A DNA stretch of 64,000 bases from Sneathiella limimaris (GTDB taxonomy: Bacteria > Pseudomonadota > Alphaproteobacteria > Sneathiellales > Sneathiellaceae), in NCBI RefSeq assembly GCF_012932565.1, contig NZ_JABBYJ010000001.1, positions 1,922,001 to 1,986,000 on the forward strand, in the 5' to 3' direction. The notes under the pieces are model-generated. The model was not told where the DNA came from, searched no databases, and saw only the letters and a program-made list of their open reading frames with translations. Below, piece by piece: positions 27,233 through 35,365 of the stretch. The first letter of the stretch is position 1; every line of letters starts with the position of its first letter. The position numbers were made by a program, and so were the translations under genes.

Positions 27233-27997
27233 ATGAGTATTAACATCCCGCCTATCTTTATAGCTGCTTTGCTTCAAATTCTGTCATTTGGAATTTTGTT
27301 TACTGTGCTTCCGCTTTTGCAGCAGTCGTTTGGGTTTGCCATTCCCTTGTTTGCCAAGCTTACTTTGCAAGGGGTTTTAGCTGGTGTCGGGTCTTTGTGT
27401 CTTCGTCAATCTTACTGGTGGGTTGTTATCCAGCTCCTGTTTCCGTTCTGTATTTTTGCAGGGCTGCAGTATCAAATTCCGCTCTGGGTGTATCCTATCA
27501 TTCTATTGCTTTTGGCACTTGTCTTCTGGAATGTGGTGATTAACAGGGTTCCTCTTTATCTCACCAATCAATCGACAACTAATCAAATCGCAAAGCTCCT
27601 CCCCAAAAAGGGAGAGATTAAATTTGCCGATTTAGGAAGTGGCTTAGCCTCCACATTAAGAGGAGTTGCAAGTCAGAGAGCTGATGTGAAGTGCGTGGGG
27701 TATGAAACGGCCCCCATACCGTTTATTCTTTCGTGGCTGTTGGTAAGGATCAATCGGCAGCAAAATGTGAGCCTCAAAATGCAGAGCTTATGGTCAGCTG
27801 ATTTGGCCCAATATGATGTGGTCTACTGCTTTTTATCACCGGTGCCAATGGAACGTCTGTTTGAAAAAGCGAAATCGGAAATGAAACCGGGCAGCCTTTT
27901 TATTAGTAATAGTTTTTCGGTGCCGGGACAAAAACCAACACGCACGGTGCGGATAAAGGATGGGCGTCAGACCAAGCTCTTGATCTGGAAAATGTAG
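27233..27997 (+). CDS. membrane-anchored class I methyltransferase-like protein
   Basis: 254 residues in two parts. Residues 1-105 hold about four hydrophobic helices. Residues 120-254 resemble an SAM-dependent methyltransferase: motif I is IKFADLGSGLASTLRGVA, followed by an acidic end of beta-2 (CVGYETAPIPF) and motif IV-like YDVVYCFLSPVPM. In that motif the residue normally Asp/Asn-Pro-Pro is Leu-Ser-Pro. The sequence recalls small methyltransferases that modify mitochondrial or bacterial membrane carriers (FAM173/ATPSc-KMT-like), which is inference. No Shine-Dalgarno sequence is seen before the ATG. It ends 6 bp from the convergent ProC-like gene. Confidence 0.75.
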   Translation: MSINIPPIFIAALLQILSFGILFTVLPLLQQSFGFAIPLFAKLTLQGVLAGVGSLCLRQSYWWVVIQLLFPFCIFAGLQYQIPLWVYPIILLLLALVFWNVVINRVPLYLTNQSTTNQIAKLLPKKGEIKFADLGSGLASTLRGVASQRADVKCVGYETAPIPFILSWLLVRINRQQNVSLKMQSLWSADLAQYDVVYCFLSPVPMERLFEKAKSEMKPGSLFISNSFSVPGQKPTRTVRIKDGRQTKLLIWKM

Positions 27998-28003
27998 TTA
28001 GTT

Positions 28004-28798
28004 TCATGAAATTGATTTGGTCTTTTGGTAGGCTGCGGCAATTCCTTTTTGAACATCTTCAACGATGGACGTCTCTTTCATGATGTTAAGTCCTGCTGCC
28101 GTTGTTCCGACATAATCGATCATCTCCTGTACATAAGTCTCAGGGGCTTTCTCTGATTGTTCAAAAATTCGACCGCTTCCAGCAATAAGTTGGCGTACTG
28201 CCCGATTGGCAATGTGAACTGGAATTCCCTGGTTTTGGGCATAAAGAGACATGGCGTCTGCAAAGTATGCGACATAACCGGGGACGGGACCAGTTAATGC
28301 CGTAAAATGATCAACATGGTCTTCCGTCTCCACCTGATCAACAAGACCGCAGGAAGAGAAGAGTTTCTCAATGAACGCCTGGTCCAATTCAGAGACAGTT
28401 GGTCTGCAGCAATAGGCTGAATAGGCGGATCCCAAGTGAGCCGCTGGATTTGATATTGCTTTCACAATTCGTCTGGCACCTGTCTGTTCCGCGATCTGGT
28501 CGCTTGAAACGCCCGCCATGACTGAAATGACCAGCTTGTTTTTTGCATCTATCTGCACTTTGGAAAAGAGAGCAGGTGGGACACAAAGAATGAGTGTATT
28601 GACTTGATCAGCGAGGATCTGATTGTCGGTGGTAAAGTTTATATCTGGCCATGATATTAAAGTATCATTTTTTCCAGACCTGTTCGAGACCCAGAGTTTT
28701 TGAGGATTAATGGTCCCTGCCTTTAAAAAGCCCTTGATTAGGGAGCTGCCTAGCTCACCTGTCCCGCCGATCACGCCAACTGTATCAAGTTCACTCAT
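28004..28798 (-). CDS. pyrroline-5-carboxylate reductase family protein (ProC-like)
   Basis: 264-residue NAD(P)-dependent reductase. The Rossmann motif is TVGVIGGTGELGSSLIKGF, with GTGELG in place of the usual GGGNMG, and VISVMAGVSSDQI follows near residue 90. The C-terminal dimerisation domain shows TALTGPVPGYVAYFADAMS, corresponding to the ProC GSGPAY segment, which here is altered. VGTTAAGLNIMKE replaces the strict GGTTxxGL signature. The changes in both motifs suggest a paralogue acting on another imine or keto substrate rather than the housekeeping proline enzyme. AGGGAG precedes the ATG. Confidence 0.8.
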   Translation of the reverse strand: MSELDTVGVIGGTGELGSSLIKGFLKAGTINPQKLWVSNRSGKNDTLISWPDINFTTDNQILADQVNTLILCVPPALFSKVQIDAKNKLVISVMAGVSSDQIAEQTGARRIVKAISNPAAHLGSAYSAYCCRPTVSELDQAFIEKLFSSCGLVDQVETEDHVDHFTALTGPVPGYVAYFADAMSLYAQNQGIPVHIANRAVRQLIAGSGRIFEQSEKAPETYVQEMIDYVGTTAAGLNIMKETSIVEDVQKGIAAAYQKTKSIS

Positions 28799-28877
28799 GC
28801 CAAATCTCCCTATTCACTGGTAACAGGAGTTTAGCCTAGAGTGGGTAGGCATGAGGAGCAACAGGTGGCTGCTGATT

Positions 28878-29768
28878 TTATTTCAAATTGGCAGGTAGAA
28901 CCGGTGTTTCCCGAAGTAGGGTCAAACTGATCCTTCTATTTCCAGGATTTGAAGGGTCATCAATAATCATTGGTTCTGTGTCTGCTTTTCCAGATACACG
29001 TTCAATTCGATCCGGATCTAGCCCGACATCCAGCAGAGCTCGTCGACTTGAGTTAGCACGATCTGAAGACAGTTCCCAGTTTGAGTAGCTTGAATTGCTA
29101 GTCCCAGAACTGTCCGTATGCCCGTCGATGGCAATGTTATTCGGGAGATGAGCGATTGATTTCACGATCTTACCCATGAGTTTTTTGATCCGCGGTTTGA
29201 TCTCTATGCTGCCGGGTTCAAACATGCTCTCATCATACTGATCGACAATTTGGATACGTAATCCCTCGGGGGTCATATCAATAATAATGTTATCTTCCAA
29301 TCCAGCCATCTCAGGGTCGTTGGCGATGGCTGCCCGAATGTCGTCACGCGTTTCTTCAAAACTGGATTCTTCTAAAGCCGCCAGCTTTTCTAAGAATTCC
29401 GCTTCATCTATTTCACTCTTACCATCTTCATTGGCTTCATCTTTGGAGCCTTCTTCCGGGGGTGAAATACTGGAAACTACCGATGGTGTTCCAGTGTTTG
29501 AGGTCATGGCCCCATCTGTTTGCATACTTGTGCCGCCAAGCACCCCTCCTGCACCAGATTCGCTGGAGCTCGCAACAGTGGGAGAGAAATAGTCAGAAAT
29601 ACCCTGCTTTTGAACAGCATCGGTTACGTTCAAAAGCCAAAGAAGCAGGAAGAAGGCCATCATCGCTGTCACAAAGTCAGCATAGGCCACTTTCCAGGCA
29701 CCACCGTGATGTCCGTGGCCGCCTTTCTTGATTTTTTTGACAATTATGGGCGCTATTTCATCAGACAT
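28878..29768 (-). CDS. motB: flagellar motor stator protein MotB
   Basis: 296 residues; anchors the stator to peptidoglycan. A His/Gly-rich N terminus (KKGGHGHHGG) is followed by one membrane helix, AYADFVTAMMAFFLLLWLLN (about 30-49), with the ion-binding Asp. The linker is acidic and Ser/Gly-rich (about 60-125), and the OmpA-like C-terminal domain has AIDGHTDSSGTSNSSYSNWE and LSSDRANSSRRALLDVG. Mature proton-type MotB proteins share the Ala-Asp-Phe helix. It lies 24 bp after motA in the same operon. No other flagellar genes are in this part of the window. Confidence 0.95.
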   Translation of the reverse strand: MSDEIAPIIVKKIKKGGHGHHGGAWKVAYADFVTAMMAFFLLLWLLNVTDAVQKQGISDYFSPTVASSSESGAGGVLGGTSMQTDGAMTSNTGTPSVVSSISPPEEGSKDEANEDGKSEIDEAEFLEKLAALEESSFEETRDDIRAAIANDPEMAGLEDNIIIDMTPEGLRIQIVDQYDESMFEPGSIEIKPRIKKLMGKIVKSIAHLPNNIAIDGHTDSSGTSNSSYSNWELSSDRANSSRRALLDVGLDPDRIERVSGKADTEPMIIDDPSNPGNRRISLTLLRETPVLPANLK

Positions 29769-29792
29769 TGTCTGTTATCCGTCCAGTCTGTC

Positions 29793-30650
29793 TTATACGT
29801 TCGGGGCGTTGTTGCAAGCTTCCTCAACCTCCGCAAAGGTTGGGCGCTCGTGGCTGTAAAGAACTTTACGGGCAAATTCTACAGAAACAGCGGGAGCATA
29901 CCCTTGCAGATGGGCCAAAAGACCTTGCTTCATGCATTCATAGTATTTTCCATCAGCTTCAAAATATTGCTGAAGGTTAGTCCCGATTGGGGCAAATAAA
30001 CCATAGGCAACGAGAATACCAAAGAATGTACCCACCAACGCTGCACCAATCAGTCCACCAAGGACTTCAGGTGGCTCAGCGATCGACCCCATGGTCACAA
30101 TCACGCCGAGCACCGCGGCCACAATACCAAAAGCAGGAAGTGCTTCGCCAAGGGTGGTGACAGCTGCTGCCATCGCGTGATGCTCATGATGATGAGTTTC
30201 AAGATCCTGATCCATCAGGTTTTCCATTTCATGGGGATTTTCTGTCCCCATAGTCATCAACCGAAGATAATCACACATGAAATCCATGGCGTGATGATTC
30301 TTGGTAAAGGAGGGAAAGTTCTGAAAGAGAGCGCTGTCTTTTGGGTTTTCAATATGAGGCTCAAGGGCAATCATACCCTTAGTTTTTGCCAGTTTGAAGA
30401 TGGCATACATCAGGGTTAGGAGTTCTGAGTAGGCTTTCTTGTCGTAAGGAGCCCCTTTAAGAAGAGCGCCCATATTTGCCAAGGTTCCAAAAATCACCCA
30501 TTTAGGGTTACCTTGCAGGAAAGCGCCGATACCGGCACCCAGAATAATAAGGTATTCTAGTGGTTGAAATAGGACCCCAGCTTCACCATGAGGTAGATAA
30601 CCCCCGGCAACGGAACCAAAAACAACGACGACACCAATAATCCAAAACAT
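29793..30650 (-). CDS. motA: flagellar motor stator protein MotA
   Basis: 285-residue membrane protein of the stator channel. It begins MFWIIGVVVVFGSVAGGYLP and shows the MotA signature PLEYLIILGAGIGAFLQGN, a cytoplasmic loop with KAYSELLTLMYAIFKLAKTKG (conserved charged residues that interact with FliG), and the paired helices ALPAFGIVAAVLGVIVTMG and GGLIGAALVGTFFGILVAYG. I take the ATG at 30650, 10 nt after AAGGG, rather than the TTG two codons upstream. It is transcribed with motB. The upstream 250 bp separate it from the divergent flavin reductase gene. Confidence 0.95.
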   Translation of the reverse strand: MFWIIGVVVVFGSVAGGYLPHGEAGVLFQPLEYLIILGAGIGAFLQGNPKWVIFGTLANMGALLKGAPYDKKAYSELLTLMYAIFKLAKTKGMIALEPHIENPKDSALFQNFPSFTKNHHAMDFMCDYLRLMTMGTENPHEMENLMDQDLETHHHEHHAMAAAVTTLGEALPAFGIVAAVLGVIVTMGSIAEPPEVLGGLIGAALVGTFFGILVAYGLFAPIGTNLQQYFEADGKYYECMKQGLLAHLQGYAPAVSVEFARKVLYSHERPTFAEVEEACNNAPNV

Positions 30651-30910
30651 CCCCAAACAACCCTTGTTGCATATTCTTTCTCTAGCGTGGCGATATTGCG
30701 ATGAATTTGGTTAATAAACAGTGTGCAATTTGTCGAAGTTTTTACCATAACGGGTTTTAGGTCTAAAAAATTGACAAAAAAAGTGCATATGTCGATACAG
30801 TGTTAATCCGCTCGGTAGGCCTGAAAGCTAGAAAAAAGAGATGATTTTGGATGTCAGCTGTGGGAAGCTGCGCCCAACTTGGATGGATGTGAAAGAGTTC
30901 GCAAAGACAA

Positions 30911-31387
30911 ATGACTTTTGATGATCGGCAGTTCAGAGATGCACTTGGGTGCTTTGCAACTGGGGTAAGCGTTGTTACCTCGATGAATGCGAGTGGTGAG
31001 CCAATGGGCGTAACCGTTAATTCCTTTAGTTCGGTTTCACTAGAACCGCCCTTGATACTATTTAGTCTTGGTCATGGTGGTAGCCACTGTCAGGAATATA
31101 GTCAGTCAGGGAAATTTGCCGTGAATATTCTCAGCAGTCAGCAGATGCATCTATGCGAAAGGTTTGCCTCTCCAATTGAAGATCGCTTTAACGGGGTTGA
31201 CCACAACATCGGTGAAAACGGGGCCCCTGTTTTTGAAAACTGCCTTGCGGTTCTTGAATGCGAAACTTACGCTATTCAGGAGGCCGGTGATCATAAGGTG
31301 TTTATTTGCCAGGTTACGAATGTGGAGGCACATACTGAAGAGGACCCGCTCCTCTTTTATAAGGGCGCGTTTCCAAAGCTAACCTAA
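30911..31387 (+). CDS. flavin reductase family protein
   Basis: 158-residue flavin-binding split-barrel protein. It starts with FRDALGCFATGVSVVTSMN, then MGVTVNSFSSVSLEPPLILFSL (the FMN-binding segment), GKFAVNILSSQQ, and the final H-K-V-F-I-C-Q-V strand. Such proteins supply reduced FMN/FAD to a two-component monooxygenase, but no oxygenase gene is adjacent. It may have general use. Its end faces the Ntn-hydrolase gene 22 bp away. Confidence 0.9.
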   Translation: MTFDDRQFRDALGCFATGVSVVTSMNASGEPMGVTVNSFSSVSLEPPLILFSLGHGGSHCQEYSQSGKFAVNILSSQQMHLCERFASPIEDRFNGVDHNIGENGAPVFENCLAVLECETYAIQEAGDHKVFICQVTNVEAHTEEDPLLFYKGAFPKLT

Positions 31388-31409
31388 AGTCCGAAACTTA
31401 TCAGGTAAC

Positions 31410-33812
31410 TTAGTCCCCAGCCCATTCAGGTTTCAGAGTAAGGGTCCCAATACTGCCTGTCTCATAGTCGGCGGGGTTCATGGACATTTGTCTGTATTTC
31501 AGATTTGCCCAATCTTCCACCATATCGTCATAGTATGGGGAAAAGAAAATTCCTGACTGTCCTGTGGAATGAATGTAAAGGGATTCATCAAGATCGGAAA
31601 AATCATAAATCGCCCGTAAAGAAGCTGCATGCAGGTTGGTAAAGGGATATTTTTCGTCACGAATGTTGTGGCGACCAACATTGACGGTGAATGTATCACC
31701 CGGTGATTGAACCTTCAGATCAAATAATAGATTTAATGGGAATACCTTGGAGAAGGGGAGATGATCACTATGTGCCATGTGTGCCTGCCCCCAACTCCAA
31801 CTCTCCATGTCATCGCCATAACGGTTCGACAGATCTTTAAGGGCAGCCTCTAAAGAAGCCTGGAGGATGTCTGCACACGTTTCTCTGATATCTGTGTTTT
31901 TATCATCGCACCAGCGGGATTGGCCTCTGTAATCAGTCATGACATTCAATAAGAACTGAGGGCGTTGCCGAACGTAGGCTGGAGCCAGTCCTTTTAGCTC
32001 GTCTCCATAAACAGCCTTGTTGAGCTCTCGTAGCCAGGCAGTATAGAGAAGAGGCGCGACCTCATCCGATTTCATGCGTCCGTCCCAGATGGATAAAAGG
32101 GTCAGTGCCTCTCTCATATGGGGGGAGTTTGGTTTGGTCGTTTGCATGATGACCAGAAACTCTTCGGCAAGCCGCGAATAGATATCAGCTTGAATGTCCC
32201 GAAACGTCTCAACGGTGTGCTCATTTTCTTGCTCAAGCAGCTCCATAATCCGGCGCCAACGATAGGGCGTCGCCCAATCAAACGTGATATGGCGATCATA
32301 GTCAGGGCCCACAATTTTCTGGTTTGCGGTTGCTATTCTTCCACTTTTGGGCGCGAAATTCTGAGGAAGTTCTTCAAACGGGATAAACCCGTTCCAGTCA
32401 TAATCACTAACCCAGCCAGGAACCGGTAAGCGGCCCATTGCTGAGTTTTGCTCTTTACGAACTGGGATTAGTCCTGGTGCGTAGTAACCAATATTCCCTT
32501 CTCGATCCGCATAAACCATGTTTTGCTGTGGGCTTGTGAAATACTGGATTGCCTTCTTGAACTCTTCCCAGTTCTTCGCTCTCATCATGGGAAGCGATGC
32601 ATCGGGTGTTACATCTCGATCCGACAAGGAAGACCATGCTAGCGCTATCACCATACCATCTGGAAGTGCATCACTGTAGCCGCCAATAACATCAGAGATC
32701 ACCGGACCATGGCGCGTTGAGCGGATAGTGACTTCCACAGGGTTCGCATCTTTGACTTTAATGATCTCTTTTCTGGTTTCAAATTCCTGCCAGCCATCTG
32801 GTGTCTGATAAAAACCTGGGTTATCAGGTTTGACTTTCTCTAGGAATAGATCCTGAACATCAGGAGCTGTATTGGTGTAACCCCAGGCTATATGGTCATT
32901 CCGCCCGAGGATTATGCCTGGAAGTCCTGGCAGTGTTGCTCCCATTGTATTTAGGGACGGTGTTTTCAAATGCGCAAAATACCAGATGGAGGGTGCGGCA
33001 AGTCCCAGGTGAGGATCGTTAGCCAATAAGGGTTTGCCAGATCGGGTGTTTTCGCCGGAAATGACCCAATTGTTGGAACCGACACCTTCAGGTACACGTT
33101 CCCCCACAATATCTGCGAGTTGCTGCAAGGATGACTGGCTGAATTGCTCATATTCTTTGAAAATTGGAAGTGAGGGAGGTTGATCACCTGGATAGGGTGG
33201 TAGGAATTCCGCCAGTTGCGCTGGGCTCATTACCTTGAGTAGACGCATGCGCTCAAGTTCATCCCAGATATTTTTGCTCAGGTTCCAGGACATCATCTTC
33301 ATCCAGACAAGAGAGTCCGTAACTGTCCATGTTTCAGGTTCAAAGTTAAGCAATATAAATTCGGGAGGGAGTGCGCCCGTTCGTGTGCGGAGATAAGCGT
33401 TTACCCCATTTGTGTAGGCCTTCAAAACAGCCTGTGTTTCTTCTGTTAAGCGGTCGAAGGTCTCTGCAGCTGATTTATAAAAGCCGACTGTGCGCAGAAA
33501 TTTGTCACGTCCAACTGCCGCTTCTCCCAATATTTCCGAAAGCCGGCCAGCTCCAATCCGCCGGTTCATTTCCATTTGCCAAAGGCGATCCTGTGCATGG
33601 ACGTAACCGAGCCCAAAGGAAACATCCGCAATTGATTTGCCCTCAATGTGGGGGACAGCACTTTGATCTCTGACAATTCTGACCTCGCTGGAAAGGCCTT
33701 TTACCAGGATTTCTCCCTCCGTTTTTGGAAGAGAGGATCGGACATAGAAAAACAGCCCGGCAATGATCAGGATGGCAAGCAGGAGTGTTCCCAAGGAAAT
33801 TTTTTTAATCAT
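31410..33812 (-). CDS. penicillin acylase family Ntn hydrolase
   Basis: About 800 residues; family members are exported and cut autocatalytically into alpha and beta chains. The N terminus MIKKISLGTLLLAILIIAG is a signal peptide or anchor. The alpha chain has GLGYVHAQDRLWQMEMNRRI and GRLSEILGE. The junction reads GVGSNNWVISGENTRSGKPL, where the Ser in GSNNW should become the catalytic N terminus of the beta chain, followed by LLANDPHLGL. Substrates in the family include penicillins, acyl-homoserine lactones and other amides; none can be chosen here. The ATG at 33812 is preferred to one 11 codons upstream because it starts at the signal sequence. Confidence 0.92.
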   Translation of the reverse strand: MIKKISLGTLLLAILIIAGLFFYVRSSLPKTEGEILVKGLSSEVRIVRDQSAVPHIEGKSIADVSFGLGYVHAQDRLWQMEMNRRIGAGRLSEILGEAAVGRDKFLRTVGFYKSAAETFDRLTEETQAVLKAYTNGVNAYLRTRTGALPPEFILLNFEPETWTVTDSLVWMKMMSWNLSKNIWDELERMRLLKVMSPAQLAEFLPPYPGDQPPSLPIFKEYEQFSQSSLQQLADIVGERVPEGVGSNNWVISGENTRSGKPLLANDPHLGLAAPSIWYFAHLKTPSLNTMGATLPGLPGIILGRNDHIAWGYTNTAPDVQDLFLEKVKPDNPGFYQTPDGWQEFETRKEIIKVKDANPVEVTIRSTRHGPVISDVIGGYSDALPDGMVIALAWSSLSDRDVTPDASLPMMRAKNWEEFKKAIQYFTSPQQNMVYADREGNIGYYAPGLIPVRKEQNSAMGRLPVPGWVSDYDWNGFIPFEELPQNFAPKSGRIATANQKIVGPDYDRHITFDWATPYRWRRIMELLEQENEHTVETFRDIQADIYSRLAEEFLVIMQTTKPNSPHMREALTLLSIWDGRMKSDEVAPLLYTAWLRELNKAVYGDELKGLAPAYVRQRPQFLLNVMTDYRGQSRWCDDKNTDIRETCADILQASLEAALKDLSNRYGDDMESWSWGQAHMAHSDHLPFSKVFPLNLLFDLKVQSPGDTFTVNVGRHNIRDEKYPFTNLHAASLRAIYDFSDLDESLYIHSTGQSGIFFSPYYDDMVEDWANLKYRQMSMNPADYETGSIGTLTLKPEWAGD

Positions 33813-33979
33813 GCAGCGCCTGGTTTGGTGAAGCGGAGGCCGCATTCTGGTCTGTCATTTCACAAAATTCAAGAGCTGACGAAATTCCCACAAGGTGGAA
33901 AGCCATTGCCAATTTCTCCTTTCCAGCGCTGAGCATGTTCAGTAGAACAATAACAATGAATATTCAGGAGGTATTGGCA

Positions 33980-34861
33980 ATGAGCAAGACTGCGACGTTT
34001 ATTGGGCTTGGTGTAATGGGTTATCCGATGGCCGGTTTTCTGCAGAAAGCTGGATATGATGTAACTGTTTATAACCGGTCAACAGAAAAAGCCGAAAAAT
34101 GGGTTGCCGAATATGGCGGATCATTCGCGAAAACACCTGCGGAAGCCGCTGAGGGGTCTGACTTCGTGATGGCCTGCGTTGGCAATGATGACGACCTGAG
34201 AAGTGTCGTTTTAGGCGATGAGGGAGCTTTCGCTGGCATGGCTGAAGGCTCCATCTTTGTAGACCACACCACAGCTTCCTCTGATGTTGCGATGGAGCTG
34301 GCGGCAATCGGCAAGGAAAAGGGAATTGGCTTTGTTGATGCACCGGTTTCTGGTGGTCAGGCGGGTGCAGAAAACGGTGTGCTGACCGTTATGTGCGGTG
34401 GTGAGCAGGACGATTTTGATAAAGCAGCTGTCCCGATTGATTGCTACGCTCAATCGTGCAAGCTGATGGGTGGCGTTGGTGCCGGTCAGATGACCAAGAT
34501 GGTCAATCAGATCTGTATTGCGGGTCTGGTGCAAGGACTGTCTGAGGGAATTCATTTTGCTCAGAAAGCTGGCCTTGATGCTGAGAAAGTTATCGAAGCC
34601 ATCTCAAAAGGTGCAGCTCAAAGTTGGCAGATGGAAAATCGCTACAAAACCATGATTGCGGACCAGTTTGATTTTGGTTTTGCTGTCGATTGGATGCGGA
34701 AAGATCTGGGGATCTGTTTAGACACAGCTGATCGGATTGGCGCAACACTTCCCGTTACAGCGCTGGTTGATCAGTTTTATTCCGATATTCAAAATATGGG
34801 TGGGGGACGCAAAGACACGTCCAGCCTTGTAAGCCGACTTCGCCGGTTAAGTGATAACTGA
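33980..34861 (+). CDS. beta-hydroxyacid dehydrogenase (3-hydroxyisobutyrate dehydrogenase family)
   Basis: 293-residue NAD(P)-dependent dehydrogenase. The Rossmann motif is TFIGLGVMGYPMAGFL and is followed by VYNRSTEKAEKW, whose Arg suggests NADP preference. VDAPVSGGQAGAENGVLTVM holds the substrate-binding segment, and MTKMVNQICIAG contains the catalytic Lys. FAVDWMRKDLGICLDTA closes the active site. The family covers 3-hydroxyisobutyrate, tartronate semialdehyde, succinic semialdehyde and sulfolactaldehyde reductases. The valine-pathway genes lie 4.5 kb away, but the sequence is not clearly MmsB. AGGAGG 8 nt before the ATG at 33980 fixes the start. Confidence 0.88.
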   Translation: MSKTATFIGLGVMGYPMAGFLQKAGYDVTVYNRSTEKAEKWVAEYGGSFAKTPAEAAEGSDFVMACVGNDDDLRSVVLGDEGAFAGMAEGSIFVDHTTASSDVAMELAAIGKEKGIGFVDAPVSGGQAGAENGVLTVMCGGEQDDFDKAAVPIDCYAQSCKLMGGVGAGQMTKMVNQICIAGLVQGLSEGIHFAQKAGLDAEKVIEAISKGAAQSWQMENRYKTMIADQFDFGFAVDWMRKDLGICLDTADRIGATLPVTALVDQFYSDIQNMGGGRKDTSSLVSRLRRLSDN

Positions 34862-35266
34862 TCTTGTTTTCGGTAATAGTGGGGCGGCAAGAACTATGGT
34901 CCAGTAGTGGGCTGTTTGTTCGCCGTCTCTCGTGATACCGATACCGATTTCTGTAAAATTCGGATTGAGCAGGTTCTCCCTGTGCGGTGTACTGTCCATC
35001 CATAATGACGTGGAACTCATTGGATTGCCGTCACAAAGGGCTATATTTTCAGCGAGAATGCTGGCGTGATATCCAACTGCGTTCAAACGGTCCATGAGAG
35101 TGCTGTTATCTTTTCCAAGGTGACTGAGGGTGCCAGTGCTTGCCATGAAATCAGAATGCAGTCTTGCAGCTTTTGATAAAGACTGATTTAGTAACAGCCG
35201 CGTTAGATTCCTGATGTGTCTTTTCCCATTGATCAGCGACAATAGTTGTTGGCTGGTCGTAATCAT
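34847..35266 (-). CDS. CAP/SCP-domain protein
   Basis: About 139 residues, essentially one CAP domain of the YkwD type. Family features: LSKAARLHSDFMASTGTLSH, with the conserved His pair partners; DRLNAVGYHASILAENIAL; SLWMDSTPHRENLLNPNFTE; and IGIGITRDG. No signal peptide is visible, whether it starts at ATG 35266 or at the in-frame GTG at 35317, which is unusual because these domains normally act outside the cytoplasm. Role unknown. Its end overlaps the end of the dehydrogenase gene (plus strand) by 15 bp. Confidence 0.85.
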   Translation of the reverse strand: MITTSQQLLSLINGKRHIRNLTRLLLNQSLSKAARLHSDFMASTGTLSHLGKDNSTLMDRLNAVGYHASILAENIALCDGNPMSSTSLWMDSTPHRENLLNPNFTEIGIGITRDGEQTAHYWTIVLAAPLLPKTRSVIT

Positions 35267-35365
35267 TTGAAACTCTTGCCTTCCAAGTCTTGTTCGCGTG
35301 TTGAAGTGGTTTGGCACTTCAAATCAGGGACGGCAGAAGATTATTTTTGTGAGTAGGATATTGTT

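Noticed and set aside
33980-34861. Assignment as MmsB, 3-hydroxyisobutyrate dehydrogenase of valine breakdown
   Set aside because: The valine-type genes are 4.5 kb away and the sequence does not distinguish MmsB from other beta-hydroxyacid dehydrogenases, so I gave only the family.
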